A DNA stretch of 61,544 bases from UBA1764 sp045616685 (GTDB lineage: Bacteria; Bacillota; Clostridia; Peptostreptococcales; Anaerovoracaceae): assembly GCA_045616685.1 (NCBI GenBank), contig JAZLHF010000002.1, positions 1-61,544 of the forward strand, read 5' to 3'. Made by a program: the position numbers and the translations under genes. Under the pieces are notes generated by a model. The model saw only the letters and a list, made by a program, of their open reading frames with translations, searched no databases and was not told the origin of the DNA. Shown piece by piece: positions 51,871-61,544 of the stretch (its first letter is position 1; each line of letters opens with the position of its first letter).

Positions 51871-52719
51871 TTAATACCTTCTATTTTCAACAATAAACTT
51901 ATATAGGTCTTTATATGAATTATAACGCGATTCAGAAATTTTTCCATCAGATAATGCCTTTCTGATTGCGCAATCTGGTTCTTCAAGATGCCTACAATCA
52001 TCAAATCGGCACTTTCCAAGATATTCTTTAAACTCGGGGAAAAGATTTTCTAATTCGTGTTCATCATCAAGGTTAGCATCAAAACTTGTAAATCCCGGAG
52101 TATCAAATATCTGATATTCTTCCGCCTTAAATAGCTGTGTATGTCTTGTGGTGTTTTTCCCGCGAAGGCTCTTTTGGCTTATCTCGCCTATTTCTGTTTC
52201 TAATTTATCTAAGAAAATATTCGTAAGGCTTGACTTGCCAACGCCTGATGGACCAGCCAAAGCAAACTGCTTATTAAGCATTGCTTCTTTGAGTTCTGCT
52301 ATCCCTTGCCCCGTTTGCGCACTCACAAAATAAATTGGATAAACCAGTTCATATATAGATTTAAATTTGTTTAATATTTCATCTGATGCTATATCACATT
52401 TATTAATGCATAAGACAACATCAGTCTTTAAGCTTTCTGCTGTGACAATAAACTTGTCAAGGATTTCAAAGCTTGGATCAGGCTCTGCCGCAGCCATAAC
52501 AATCACCAATGTATCTACGTTGGCAACCGGCGGCCTCGCAAAGGAATTTTTCCTTGGGAGTATTTTATTAATCATGCCAGGTTCGAATTCAACATAATCT
52601 CCAACAAGAGGTATAATGTCGCGATTCTTGAAAATTCCACGAGCCTTGCATTCATAAACCTGTCCATCGCCTTCTACATAATAGAACCCCGATATTGCTT
52701 TAACTATAATTCCACGCAA
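51871..52719 (-). CDS. rsgA: Small-subunit biogenesis GTPase RsgA
   Basis: 282 aa. OB-fold N terminus, circularly permuted GTPase (NKCD, then GPSGVGKSSL, then DTPGF) and a C-terminal zinc module (GKCRFDDCRHLEEPDCAIRKAL). Releases factors from the maturing 30S. The start overlaps the prkC stop by 16 nt; the prkC-rsgA-rpe order is common in Firmicutes. Confidence 0.96.
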   Translation of the reverse strand: MRGIIVKAISGFYYVEGDGQVYECKARGIFKNRDIIPLVGDYVEFEPGMINKILPRKNSFARPPVANVDTLVIVMAAAEPDPSFEILDKFIVTAESLKTDVVLCINKCDIASDEILNKFKSIYELVYPIYFVSAQTGQGIAELKEAMLNKQFALAGPSGVGKSSLTNIFLDKLETEIGEISQKSLRGKNTTRHTQLFKAEEYQIFDTPGFTSFDANLDDEHELENLFPEFKEYLGKCRFDDCRHLEEPDCAIRKALSDGKISESRYNSYKDLYKFIVENRRY

Positions 52720-54782
52720 TCGTATTCTCCTGTTTGGAAATTAACATGCATTAGTTCAACAAGGACCTGATTATCATACATTATTGCAACGGATTCATCG
52801 GTGCCAGCACCTTGCACATTAATTGTCTGCGAACCATTTTCTACAATGCAATTAACAGGAATTCTGCGACTACCATTTTGATCATAAATAACTACTAAAG
52901 CTGTAAATGCATCTGTCTCGCAATCAATTCCAGCATAGTTAAATACATATGATATAGAGCCTTCAACAACTATTTCTCCGGTACCAGAACCACCTCGGCC
53001 ACTGCTTACCCAAAGATCAACTCTCTTGCCGCTGATGTTATACTTGATGATGCATCCTTCTTCGACTTCATCACTCTGCTGATTTGTCTTCGCACCAATT
53101 GTATATTCTGCAGCATTAATGATGTCAACAGCTTCTGAATAGCTCTTACCTACGATATCAAGCTCATCAACTTCAGCAGCACCCGAACTAATAGTAATAC
53201 TAACCGATTGACCCTGATTAAGGGTTGAACCCGCTTTAGGATTCTGTGTAATTACACAACCCTTTTCCATAGAATCACTTTGCGCATATCCTGCTACGAT
53301 AACATTATATCCATAGCTCTCAAGAACAGTCCTAGCATTGCTTTGTGACTTACCTACTACATTAGGAACTTCACCTGGAACATAGCCTTTGCTGACATTA
53401 ACTCTAATTGCCTGATTTGACTTTACTATAGAGCCTTCCTTCGGAGTTTGGCTCATAATAACGCCTGCTTCTATTTCTTTACTTACCAGCTCAAGTTCAA
53501 CCTCAAGTTTCAAGCCTTCTTTCTTTAAAAGCTTTGTTGCCTCATCAACAGTTTTGCCTTCAACACTAGGAACTGTGATTTCTTGAATCGGTTCAACCTT
53601 TTCTCTAGTTGCAAGCTTAAAGATTCCGCCACTAAGAGGAATAGCAAGTGCTATAGCTAAGATAACCGCAATATATCTTTGAGGACTAAGCCAGAACTTT
53701 TTCTTACCATTTGCATTAGTCTGTACTGTAGCAGCCTGTTTAGGTGTCTTATCTTTTTTTATCTTTGCTTTCTTAGTCTTTTCTTTCTTTACTCGTTTTG
53801 ACTCAGAAGAGCCAAAGCTAACAGCCACAGGAACGACTTCGTTTGCTTCAGTTCTAGATTCTTTCTTAATTAAAAGGTCATCACTAGATGATTTTACAGC
53901 AATTCCAGTAAGCTCCTCGAATTCTTCTTCAGCAGTTGATTCGCTGTGATGCTTGCCATAGGAAACGAAGTTTAAAGCAGTAATCATTTCATCCATTGTC
54001 TGGAATCTGTTAGCAGGATTCTTATCAGTAGCTTTCATAACAATATCTTCCAAATCCTGTGGAATGTCAGGATTAAGCTGCTTCGGAGGAATCATCTTTT
54101 CGTTCATATGCTTAACAGCAACTTCAACGGCTGTTTCACCATCAAATGGAACCTTTCCTGTAAGCATTTCATATAAACAAATACCTAAAGAATAGATATC
54201 AGATTTTGCATCTACATATGCACCACGAGCCTGTTCTGGGCTAAAGTAGTGCACAGAGCCCATAACATTTTCTTTTTTTGTTTCTGTTGTAACTAAAGTT
54301 TCGCCAGTAACCTTCTTAGCAATACCAAAGTCAGTAATCTTTGCAGCGCCGTCAGCAGCGAACATAATATTATGTGGCTTAACATCTCTATGGATTAAGT
54401 TATTCTTATGAGCTGCAGAAAGACCAGATGCAATCTGTCTGGTAATTATTGCCGCTCTATGAGGTTCCATCGGAGCTTCCTTTTTAATAACTTCTGATAA
54501 TGGAGAGCCTTTCATTAACTCCATTACGATATAGTAAATATTGCCCTCTTTACCCACATCGAAAATATTAACGATATTAGGGTTAGAGAGACCTGCTGCC
54601 ATTTGAGATTCGCGCCTAAAGCTCTCAATAAATTGAGGATCCTTAGTAAACTCTGGTCTTAAAATCTTTATTGCGACAAAACGATTAAGCAGTCTATCTC
54701 TTGACTTAAAAACAACTGCCATCCCGCCTTCGCCTATCTTTTCAAGAAGTTCATATCTTCCGGCTAGAATTCTACTTGCCAT
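52704..54782 (-). CDS. prkC: PASTA-domain Ser/Thr protein kinase
   Basis: 692 aa. Hanks-type kinase domain (1-270) with GEGGMAVVF, VAIKIL (lysine), HRDVKPHNIM and DFGIAKK. Juxtamembrane basic region (KKEKTKKAKIKKDK), one membrane helix at about 367-390 and three extracellular PASTA repeats (TVPSVEGKTVDEA, VPNVVGKSQSNA, DIVGKSYSEA). It senses muropeptides/lipid II and controls cell-wall and dormancy functions in relatives. A short C-terminal extension of about 80 residues follows the last PASTA. Encoded right after the phosphatase stp, its usual partner. Confidence 0.96.
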   Translation of the reverse strand: MASRILAGRYELLEKIGEGGMAVVFKSRDRLLNRFVAIKILRPEFTKDPQFIESFRRESQMAAGLSNPNIVNIFDVGKEGNIYYIVMELMKGSPLSEVIKKEAPMEPHRAAIITRQIASGLSAAHKNNLIHRDVKPHNIMFAADGAAKITDFGIAKKVTGETLVTTETKKENVMGSVHYFSPEQARGAYVDAKSDIYSLGICLYEMLTGKVPFDGETAVEVAVKHMNEKMIPPKQLNPDIPQDLEDIVMKATDKNPANRFQTMDEMITALNFVSYGKHHSESTAEEEFEELTGIAVKSSSDDLLIKKESRTEANEVVPVAVSFGSSESKRVKKEKTKKAKIKKDKTPKQAATVQTNANGKKKFWLSPQRYIAVILAIALAIPLSGGIFKLATREKVEPIQEITVPSVEGKTVDEATKLLKKEGLKLEVELELVSKEIEAGVIMSQTPKEGSIVKSNQAIRVNVSKGYVPGEVPNVVGKSQSNARTVLESYGYNVIVAGYAQSDSMEKGCVITQNPKAGSTLNQGQSVSITISSGAAEVDELDIVGKSYSEAVDIINAAEYTIGAKTNQQSDEVEEGCIIKYNISGKRVDLWVSSGRGGSGTGEIVVEGSISYVFNYAGIDCETDAFTALVVIYDQNGSRRIPVNCIVENGSQTINVQGAGTDESVAIMYDNQVLVELMHVNFQTGEYDCVEL

Positions 54783-54791
54783 CTTTTACTC

Positions 54792-55526
54792 CTATAGCAC
54801 TTTAATACAAATTACAGAAATATTGTCTTTCCCGCCATTCTTGTTGGCTTCATCGACAAGAGCCCTAGCCAAGCCATGCATTGACTTAGTTCTATTTACG
54901 ATTCTTGCCATCTTCCCTTCGGTCATTTCTCCATATAAACCATCTGTGCAAAGAATAATAATATCGTCAGAACAAATTTCAAAAGTAAAGAAATCAGGTT
55001 GAATAGTTTTATCTCCGCCAATTGCTCTAGTAATCATGTTTTTATCTGGCCTATCCTTAGCTTCTTCTGCCGAGATTAGACCAGATTGAATCATTTCATT
55101 AACATATGTATGATCTTCTGTTGCTTGTCTAACAATTCCATCGCGAACAAGATAAGCCCTACTATCACCAACATTAACAACATAAGCTAAATTATCTCGA
55201 ATGTAGCAAAGCACACTTGTGGTTGCCATGCCACTATTAACTGTCTCTTCATTTGACTTATGATATACAAGCTCGTTTGCGCCATCAAAACATGTCTTAA
55301 AATATTTCATAAGATTTGCCTGAGTCTTTGCCTCTGAAATAGGATGTAATGAGACATATTGAGCCATGTAACCTACAGCCATACGACTGGCAAGCTCTCC
55401 AGAGTTATGTCCTCCGACTCCATCGGCTACAATATAGAGGTTTTGCTCTGGCATAATGAAGATAGAGTCTTCATTTCCACCTCTGAGCTTACCCTTATCT
55501 GTTTTAAAACCTACGCTGCTAATCAT
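54792..55526 (-). CDS. stp: PP2C-type Ser/Thr phosphatase
   Basis: 244 aa. PP2C metal motifs GGNEDSIFI, VADGVGGHNSGELAS, NVGDSRAYL, CTDGLYGEM and NGGKDNISVI. Reverses phosphorylation by the adjacent PASTA kinase. Starts 1 nt after rsmB. Confidence 0.96.
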   Translation of the reverse strand: MISSVGFKTDKGKLRGGNEDSIFIMPEQNLYIVADGVGGHNSGELASRMAVGYMAQYVSLHPISEAKTQANLMKYFKTCFDGANELVYHKSNEETVNSGMATTSVLCYIRDNLAYVVNVGDSRAYLVRDGIVRQATEDHTYVNEMIQSGLISAEEAKDRPDKNMITRAIGGDKTIQPDFFTFEICSDDIIILCTDGLYGEMTEGKMARIVNRTKSMHGLARALVDEANKNGGKDNISVICIKVL

Positions 55527-55527
55527 A

Positions 55528-56646
55528 TTAATTCCTTTTAATTATTGATATATAAAATCCGTCGAATTCATCATGAGGAAAAATCTGTTCCTCTGAAATT
55601 AACGAATATTCGTCACCATGTTTTTCCAAAAACGCTTCTATCTGTTTAATATTTTCTTTAGGATTAAGCGTACATGTACTGTAAAGAAGTCTTCCGCCGT
55701 TTTTAAGATACCTACTTGAAGTATCTAATATTTGAGCTTGGATATCATAAAGTTTTGGAAGCTCATTACTTACACCCTTAAGCTTAATCTCTGGCTTTTT
55801 AGCAATTGTTCCAAAGCCACTGCAAGGAACATCGCATATAATTGCATCAGCAGTTTTTTCTAAAGATGAATCAAATACTGTTGCATCTTTTACTGCAGTT
55901 TTTATGATACTTATACATAGGCGTTCAGCTTCTTTTTCAATTAACTTTACCCTGTGCTCATACAAGTCAAAGGCCAAGATTTGACCCTGATTATCCATTA
56001 AGTCTGCTGCATAAAAACTTTTCCCTCCCGGAGCCGCGCAAACATCAATGATACTTTCACCAGGCTTAGGAGCTAAAGTTTCTACGGATTTTTGACTGGA
56101 TTTACCTTGGATAGAAACCAGTCCATTTTTATTAGTTCTTTCTGTAAGCTTAGGCGTCTCAAGCGAATGAGCCAAGATTTCAATTGTCTTAGCTTCTCCA
56201 TAGGCTTTAGTAAAAAGTCCAACTATACTTTCATGACAAGAATACTTTGTAGATATTGAATCATATTGAAGTTCCTTGCCATCTCTTATAAAGTTTCTAA
56301 GAATTGCATTAATAAAGTGCTTGTTGCCGCGAGCCAAGTTTACAGTTTCGTTAACTGCGGCATAATCTGAAACAGAGTTCATATAGCAAAGTTGGTAAAA
56401 TCCCATTCTAAGAATTACTCTGTCCGCAACCTTAATCTTCTGAGCATACCTATCAATGTTGTAGTCCAAAAGCATCTGATTTCGTAAAACGCCATATACG
56501 AGCTCTCTAATAAAAGGCCCATTACACTCAGGGTTTTCTGAAATTAAAACATTGAGGGCAAGATTAGAATAAGCTTGCTCTCTTTGAACATCTAAAAGCG
56601 CCTGGTATGCAATTTGTCTATCATTATATTTTACTGCAGAATGCAT
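55528..56646 (-). CDS. rsmB: 16S rRNA m5C967 methyltransferase
   Basis: 372 aa. NusB-like RNA-binding N terminus, then a SAM domain with DVCAAPGGKSFYAADLM, CDVPCSGFG and YSTCTLNPKENI (two catalytic cysteines). Shorter than some homologues (about 440 aa) but domains complete. Overlaps fmt by 16 nt. Confidence 0.93.
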   Translation of the reverse strand: MHSAVKYNDRQIAYQALLDVQREQAYSNLALNVLISENPECNGPFIRELVYGVLRNQMLLDYNIDRYAQKIKVADRVILRMGFYQLCYMNSVSDYAAVNETVNLARGNKHFINAILRNFIRDGKELQYDSISTKYSCHESIVGLFTKAYGEAKTIEILAHSLETPKLTERTNKNGLVSIQGKSSQKSVETLAPKPGESIIDVCAAPGGKSFYAADLMDNQGQILAFDLYEHRVKLIEKEAERLCISIIKTAVKDATVFDSSLEKTADAIICDVPCSGFGTIAKKPEIKLKGVSNELPKLYDIQAQILDTSSRYLKNGGRLLYSTCTLNPKENIKQIEAFLEKHGDEYSLISEEQIFPHDEFDGFYISIIKRN

Positions 56647-57536
56647 CCTTCTTCAATCTTATTCCCTAGCAGGAAAGCATCAATATTCATAGCCTTTTTG
56701 CCCGGGATTTGAATGTTTTTAAGCAAAATACTGCCTTTTCCACATGCAATTTCAACATTTTTCTTATCAGCGCGAATTACAGTGCCCGGAACACCACTAC
56801 CATCAGACTCTTTAACCTCATGAAGCTTCACAACTAGACCATTCCAAGTGGTTTGGCAGGCTGTGCCGCGTACTAGGCAAGCAATTTCATGCGCTGATTT
56901 TGTCCAGTCAATATCCTCTTTAAATACCATTGGCGCGAAAGTTGCCTCAGTATCGTTTTGTTTTTCTCTTGGAGCAGTTCCGTTTTCAATCTTTGGAAGA
57001 TATTCAAGAAGCAGATTAGTTCCGATTTGTGAGAGCTCAACAAAAAGTTCGTTAGCTGTTTTTTCGCCGACTAATGTTTCAGCTTTCGCAATCATATCTC
57101 CAGTATCCATTCCTTCTTCCATGTACATGAGGGTGACTCCGGTTTTTTCTGCGCCTTCAATAACAGCCCTCTGAATTGGCGCAGCACCTCTATATTTTGG
57201 AAGAAGCGACCCATGAATATTTACACACCCAAGTCTTGGAATACTTAAAACCTCAATTGGAAGAATTTTTCCGTATGCAGCAACAACAATAAGATCCGGA
57301 TTAATATCCTTAATTTTATTAATAAACTCATCATTTCCTTTGATCTTTTCTGGAGTTTCAACAGGAAGCCCAAGTTCAATTGCTTTAAGCTTTACTGGGC
57401 AACTTTGCATCTTCTTACCACGATCTTTGGCTCTATCCGCCTTAGAAACAACAAGAGCTATTTCATATCCAGCCTTATACATTGCTTCTAATGGAGTTAC
57501 AGCAAATTCAGGCGTGCCCATATAAACAATTTTCAT
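56631..57536 (-). CDS. fmt: Methionyl-tRNA formyltransferase
   Basis: 301 aa. Starts MKIVYMGTPEFAVTPLEAM, with NIHGSLLPKYRGAAPIQRAVIEGA and a small C-terminal OB domain. Formylates initiator Met-tRNA. Start shares a base with the def stop. Confidence 0.97.
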   Translation of the reverse strand: MKIVYMGTPEFAVTPLEAMYKAGYEIALVVSKADRAKDRGKKMQSCPVKLKAIELGLPVETPEKIKGNDEFINKIKDINPDLIVVAAYGKILPIEVLSIPRLGCVNIHGSLLPKYRGAAPIQRAVIEGAEKTGVTLMYMEEGMDTGDMIAKAETLVGEKTANELFVELSQIGTNLLLEYLPKIENGTAPREKQNDTEATFAPMVFKEDIDWTKSAHEIACLVRGTACQTTWNGLVVKLHEVKESDGSGVPGTVIRADKKNVEIACGKGSILLKNIQIPGKKAMNIDAFLLGNKIEEGCILQ

Positions 57537-57991
57537 TATTCGAATTCCTCGATTTCTTCTGCTTTATCTATGTACAAAATTCCGTCAAGGTGATCAATCT
57601 CATGGCAAAACGCTCTAGCCAGAAGTTCTTCTCCTTCATAAGTAACCTTGGTGCCATTTCTATCTAATGCTTCAACCTTAACATAAGCCGGTCTATGAAC
57701 CTTGCCCTGCTTACCTGGGCAAGAGAGACAAGCTTCATCATCGAATTGATCGCCATCAGTCTTAAGAATAACAGGATTAACGAGTTCATAAAGCTGACCA
57801 TCAACTTCTACAACAACAACTCTTCTGAGAATCCCCACCTGAGGAGCTGCAAGACCGACACCTTGAACACTTCTCATTGTTTCTGTTAAATCGTCTAATA
57901 GTTCTCTTGTTCGATCATTAACTTCAGTTACTTCTCTGCACTTTTTCCTAAGCACAGGATCTCCTTCTTTTCTAATTTGTCTGAGTCCCAT
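57536..57991 (-). CDS. def: Peptide deformylase
   Basis: 151 aa. Motifs GVGLAAPQVG, EACLSCPG (metal cysteine) and HEIDHLDGIL (two metal histidines). Removes the N-formyl group from nascent proteins. Starts 8 nt after priA. Confidence 0.97.
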   Translation of the reverse strand: MGLRQIRKEGDPVLRKKCREVTEVNDRTRELLDDLTETMRSVQGVGLAAPQVGILRRVVVVEVDGQLYELVNPVILKTDGDQFDDEACLSCPGKQGKVHRPAYVKVEALDRNGTKVTYEGEELLARAFCHEIDHLDGILYIDKAEEIEEFE

Positions 57992-57999
57992 TTTTCCAC

Positions 58000-59994
58000 C
58001 TACAATAAAGAATATGGATTAATATCAACCGTAAGAAGAGCTTCTTCTTTCCAGTTCTTTTTAACATTATTAAGTAAATTGCTAAGTGTTTTTCTTTGTC
58101 CTGCCGGAGCCTTAACAATTATCTGATACCTAAATTGATTTCCAGCTTTGTTTAAAGGCGCCTTACACGGCCCTAAAATCAAATAACTGTCATTTAAACT
58201 GCGTTTTAAAATTTCCGCGCAAAGTTCTGCAGCCTTAGCTGCGTTTCTTTCTTTTTCATGGCTAAGGATTATCTGGCAGATGTCTGCAAATGGCGGATAC
58301 ATTGCAAGTTCTCTAAGTCTAATTTCTTGTTTGTAAAAGCCTTGATAATCTTGATTAGCGGAACATACAATTGCAGGATGTTCAGGCGCGTAAGTCTGAA
58401 TGACAACTTTGCCCTGTTCGTCTCCGCGTCCAGATCTTCCAGATGCCTGAGTCGCTAACTGAAAACTTCTTTCAGCTGATCTAAAGTCAGGGATATTTAA
58501 TGTAACATCTGCGCTAATGATTCCAACAAGTCCAACGTTTGCAAAATCTAAGCCTTTGGCAACCAGTTGAGTCCCAATTAGAATATCGGTTTTCCCTTTA
58601 GCAAAACGCTTTAGTATGCCTTCAATCGAACCTTTCTTTGAAACAGTATCCAGATCAAGTCTTTCAATTGTCTTATCAGGGAAGAGCTCCCTAGCCTTTT
58701 CTTCAACCTGCTCAGTGCCTGCACCAAAACGTCCTATTAATTTACTGCCACATTCTGGACAAGTTTTAGGAACTGATTGTCTGCGTCCACAATAGTGACA
58801 AATCATTGCTCCGGCACCTTTATGGTATGTCATCGCAACCCCACAATCTGAGCACTTCATTGTGTAACCACATTCACGGCAACTTACAAAGCTTGAATAC
58901 CCTCTGCGGTTTAAAAACAAGATGACCTGCTTACCGTCATCAAAGCATTCTTGCATCTCTTTACAAAGCATGCCAGAAAACAAGCTACGGTTTCCTGCCT
59001 TAATTTCCTTGCGCATATCTACAACAGATACCTTTGGAAGTGGCACCTTGTTGTATCTGTTTTTCATCACAAGTTCTTTAAAGATTTTGTTTTTACTTCG
59101 GTAATAATCTTGTACTGCCGGAGTCGCACTACCTAAAACTAAACATGCATTATGTGAAATTGCTCTTTTCGTCGCAACTTCAATCGCATCGTATTTAGGA
59201 CTTTTATCTGACTTGTAACTCGTTTCATGCTCTTCATCAATAATGATGAGCCCAATATTTTCAAACGGAGCAAAGATTGCAGAACGAACTCCTATCACAA
59301 GTTTAACTTCTTTGTTTTGGATTTTTTTATATTCTACATATCTTTGCTGAGGTGTCAGCTTGCTATGAAGAATCGCAATCTTTTCTTTGCCAAATCGATT
59401 AATAAATCTTGATACAATCTGTGGTGTCAGCGAAATTTCAGGAACAAGTACAATGCCTTCCCTGCCTTGTTTTAAGCATTCAGCCATAACCTGAAGATAA
59501 ACTTCAGTTTTGCCAGATCCCGTCACACCATTTAGAAGGAAAATCTCATGTTTATTTGAATCAATTGATTTGCAAAGCGAATCGCAAGCTTTGGTCTGTT
59601 CTTCGTTAAGCTTAATAGCTTTAGTTTTTTGCTCTACAATATTTTCAAATGGGTCCTTAGTTTTTCTTTTAGCCAAAGTGTTCGTTGGAAGAAAACATCT
59701 TACAGCCTCAATATATCTACAGATATATCTTTGATGCATCCAAAGTGCTGTATCAATCGCTTCTTCACTAAGAGAAAAGTCAGGGTCAATTGTTCTGATT
59801 TTCTTAAATCCGTATTTAGTCTCAGGCATTTCATCTGAAACGCCTGCAACATATCCATCGATAATTCGATTTGATCTCGCAAACGGAACAGTTACTTTGT
59901 CACCGATCTTAATATCATTAAAATCAGAAATATATGTATATAAATCGTCAGTTGCGTTTGTATTGTTGTCTACGATTACAGAAACATATTTCAT
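58000..59994 (-). CDS. priA: Primosomal protein N' (replication restart helicase PriA)
   Basis: 664 aa, somewhat short (family 720-800), the shortage being in the N-terminal DNA-binding part. Walker A NGVTGSGKTEVYLQV, Walker B IIDEEHETSYKSD, zinc clusters CRECGYTMKCSDCGVAM and CHYCGRRQ ... CPECGS, and helicase motif ASGRSGRGDEQG. Restarts stalled forks. Start overlaps queH by 4 nt. Confidence 0.95.
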   Translation of the reverse strand: MKYVSVIVDNNTNATDDLYTYISDFNDIKIGDKVTVPFARSNRIIDGYVAGVSDEMPETKYGFKKIRTIDPDFSLSEEAIDTALWMHQRYICRYIEAVRCFLPTNTLAKRKTKDPFENIVEQKTKAIKLNEEQTKACDSLCKSIDSNKHEIFLLNGVTGSGKTEVYLQVMAECLKQGREGIVLVPEISLTPQIVSRFINRFGKEKIAILHSKLTPQQRYVEYKKIQNKEVKLVIGVRSAIFAPFENIGLIIIDEEHETSYKSDKSPKYDAIEVATKRAISHNACLVLGSATPAVQDYYRSKNKIFKELVMKNRYNKVPLPKVSVVDMRKEIKAGNRSLFSGMLCKEMQECFDDGKQVILFLNRRGYSSFVSCRECGYTMKCSDCGVAMTYHKGAGAMICHYCGRRQSVPKTCPECGSKLIGRFGAGTEQVEEKARELFPDKTIERLDLDTVSKKGSIEGILKRFAKGKTDILIGTQLVAKGLDFANVGLVGIISADVTLNIPDFRSAERSFQLATQASGRSGRGDEQGKVVIQTYAPEHPAIVCSANQDYQGFYKQEIRLRELAMYPPFADICQIILSHEKERNAAKAAELCAEILKRSLNDSYLILGPCKAPLNKAGNQFRYQIIVKAPAGQRKTLSNLLNNVKKNWKEEALLTVDINPYSLL

Positions 59995-60563
59995 TCTTCG
60001 TTTCCTCTTCTAGAAAATTCACATCCGCAAAAATGCTGGCGATATAAGTTGTACTCCTTTGAAAGCTCAATGGACCTTTGATATCCATTTTGCTTTTTGT
60101 AATTACCAGACAGATACTCTACGCCATATTTCTCAGATAAATGAGATGCAATAGCACTAATATTATCATAGTTTTTATATGGGCTCACTGTAAGTGTCGT
60201 ATCAAAGCAGTCAAATCCATGTTCTTTAGCATAAATTATCGTCTTTAGTAATCTAAGTTCAAAACATTTAAGGCATCGGGCACCACCTTCGGGCTCGTTC
60301 GCAAGACCTTTTACGCATTCAATATAATTTTCCAGGTCATAGTCAGCCTCAATATAGTTGACTATTGCACCAGTATTTTTATTATATTCTTTAATGAATC
60401 TTTCTTCTTCAGCTTTGCGATGCTGATACTCAGCCTCATCTGTAATATTAGGGTTATAATAAAATACTGTCACGTCAAAATTTCCTACCAAACGTTCAAT
60501 GACGGCGGTAGAACAAGGTCCACAACAGCTATGTAAAAGTACTTTCTTCTTAATTTCACCCAT
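59991..60563 (-). CDS. queH: Epoxyqueuosine reductase QueH
   Basis: 190 aa. Cysteine signatures LLHSCCGPCSTAVIERL, ARCLKCFELRL and FCGCEFS are those of QueH, the non-homologous replacement for QueG in the last step of queuosine synthesis. It heads the priA-def-fmt-rsmB-stp-prkC-rsgA-rpe operon. On the minus strand TAAAAT lies shortly before the start. Confidence 0.93.
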   Translation of the reverse strand: MGEIKKKVLLHSCCGPCSTAVIERLVGNFDVTVFYYNPNITDEAEYQHRKAEEERFIKEYNKNTGAIVNYIEADYDLENYIECVKGLANEPEGGARCLKCFELRLLKTIIYAKEHGFDCFDTTLTVSPYKNYDNISAIASHLSEKYGVEYLSGNYKKQNGYQRSIELSKEYNLYRQHFCGCEFSRRGNEE

Positions 60564-60624
60564 ACATAGTTATTTTACCATAAAATGTACTATAATGCTC
60601 GGGCTCAAGGCCGATAAAATAAAG

Positions 60625-60648
60625 AAAAGCGTGGTTTTACACGCTTTT
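60625..60648 (-). terminator. Terminator of the radical SAM gene
   Basis: AAAAGCGTG and CACGCTTTT form a 9-bp stem with a 6-nt loop right at the stop codon of the radical SAM gene, followed by T-rich DNA on the minus strand. Confidence 0.85.
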
Positions 60649-61544
60649 TACAAGGCTTTTCCCTGGAATGTATCTCTTATAGAAAATTTGTGCTGAATCG
60701 CATTAAGCACGTCATGTTTATGACTTGTCCACTTAGGAGCAATCAATTTATCTTTAGGAGCATCTCCAGTAAGTCTATGTATCGTAATCTCTTTTGGAAG
60801 TCTTTCGACAATATCAATTACAGAGTCAACGTACTCTTCTTGACTAAGAAGTGGCCATGGATTTTGTTTATAATCTTCACCCATAGCAGTTCCTTCAAGG
60901 ATTTGAAGCATCTGTAATTTTATACCAAATGGCTTAAACCTTGAAACGTAATCTGCTGTATTTAAGAACTGTCCTTTATCTTCACCAGGAAGGCCTAGAA
61001 TAAGGTGCACGACCGTTTTAATTCCGCAAGCGTTAAGTATTTTCATTGAATTCTCAAACGCTTCGTTTTTGTAACATCTATTAAAGCTATCTGCTGTAAT
61101 TTCATTGGCAGTTTGAAATCCAAACTCAAGCCATAACAAACAGCGCTTATTAAAATCACATAGTGCATCAAGCACTTCCCCATCAATGCAGTCAGGTCTT
61201 GTTGCAATAGCAAGACCGATTATATCTTCATGAGATAATGCCTCGTCCCAAATTTCTCTCAAGTATTCTGCATCAGCATAGGTGTTCGTATAACTTTGAA
61301 AATATGCAATAAACTTTACAGGCTCATTCCATTTTTCTCTGGCAGCTTTTATTTGCTCATCAATGCTATCAGTAAATTCTCCACTTCCACCTAAACAAAA
61401 AGTACATCCACCATATGCTAATGATCCATCTCTATTTGGGCAAGTTAAACCTGCATCCAAAGATAGTTTTACTATGCGTTGTCCAAATTTATTCTTAAGA
61501 TAATTGGACATTGAGTTGTAATGTAAATCTTTAAAATTATCCAT
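60648..61544 (-). CDS. Radical SAM protein, YhcC/TIGR01212 family
   Basis: 298 aa, start ATG at the very end of the window; family members begin at the same place, so it is probably complete. KLSLDAGLTCPNRDGSLAYGGCTFC has the CxxxxxxCxxC variant spacing of this family, and the rest (YFQSYTNTYAD, IGLAIATRPDCIDGE, LILGLPGEDKGQF) matches its radical SAM barrel. Function is not established. Its upstream region is outside the window. Confidence 0.9.
   Translation of the reverse strand: MDNFKDLHYNSMSNYLKNKFGQRIVKLSLDAGLTCPNRDGSLAYGGCTFCLGGSGEFTDSIDEQIKAAREKWNEPVKFIAYFQSYTNTYADAEYLREIWDEALSHEDIIGLAIATRPDCIDGEVLDALCDFNKRCLLWLEFGFQTANEITADSFNRCYKNEAFENSMKILNACGIKTVVHLILGLPGEDKGQFLNTADYVSRFKPFGIKLQMLQILEGTAMGEDYKQNPWPLLSQEEYVDSVIDIVERLPKEITIHRLTGDAPKDKLIAPKWTSHKHDVLNAIQHKFSIRDTFQGKAL

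Noticed and set aside
1..61544. CRISPR arrays, tRNA or rRNA genes, T-box or other common riboswitches
   Set aside because: No regular direct-repeat array, cloverleaf, rRNA stretch or conserved riboswitch core was noticed by eye; glyQS has no leader of its own. A covariance search would settle it.

Overview
The window looks like a chromosomal segment of a low-GC, anaerobic-type Firmicute, most likely a member of Clostridia. The reasons are AT-rich codon use, the hrcA-grpE-dnaK-dnaJ order under a perfect CIRCE operator, a homodimeric glycyl-tRNA synthetase next to phoH-ybeY-era-recO, a queH-priA-def-fmt-rsmB-stp-prkC-rsgA-rpe operon and a glgC/glgD glycogen cluster. I cannot name genus or species. 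No rRNA, tRNA or CRISPR was seen.

Layout: (a) 1-1317, the start of a Fic-family gene and two pilin-like genes, all on the minus strand. (b) About 1318-14852, a 13.5-kb integrated element. Its ends share the core CAGTTTATwGTAAT and carry 17-bp inverted arms, which together rebuild a serine-integrase attP with a central GT. It holds a 605-aa large serine recombinase, a small serine resolvase, a 946-aa fusion of an exonuclease III/AP-endonuclease-like domain with a group II-intron-type reverse transcriptase, a 465-aa unknown protein beside AT-rich palindromes, a soluble FtsH-like AAA protease operon, a C5-methyltransferase/PD-(D/E)XK restriction pair and a SymE-like protein. (c) 14832-18825, the rest of a Tad-type pilus operon (small membrane protein, CpaE-, TadA-, TadB-, TadC-like proteins and short pilins). 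The element sits inside the third pilin gene of this operon. Deleting it in silico rejoins the gene in frame, so the pilins at 521-1332 are the displaced distal end of the same operon.

(d) 18925-34255, housekeeping operons on the minus strand: phoH-ybeY-era-recO-DUF4342-glyQS, a sugar ABC transporter, mtaB-hit and the heat-shock operon, with rpsU alone on plus. (e) 34298-47790, a long plus-strand operon for glycogen synthesis, breakdown and entry into glycolysis: glgB, glgP, glgC, glgD, glgA, a GH13 enzyme, hexokinase, pgi and phosphoglucomutase. (f) 47817-61544, minus-strand lepA-hemW, rpsT, the translation/cell-wall-signalling operon from queH to rpe, and a YhcC-type radical SAM gene.

The most notable object is the AP-endonuclease-like/RT/maturase/HNH-like fusion at 1398-4238. 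It has the domain logic of a eukaryotic LINE (APE then RT) on a group II-type RT. Its HNH-like region lacks the usual first histidine, no group II ribozyme is visible around it, and an intrinsic terminator lies only 17 nt before its start codon.
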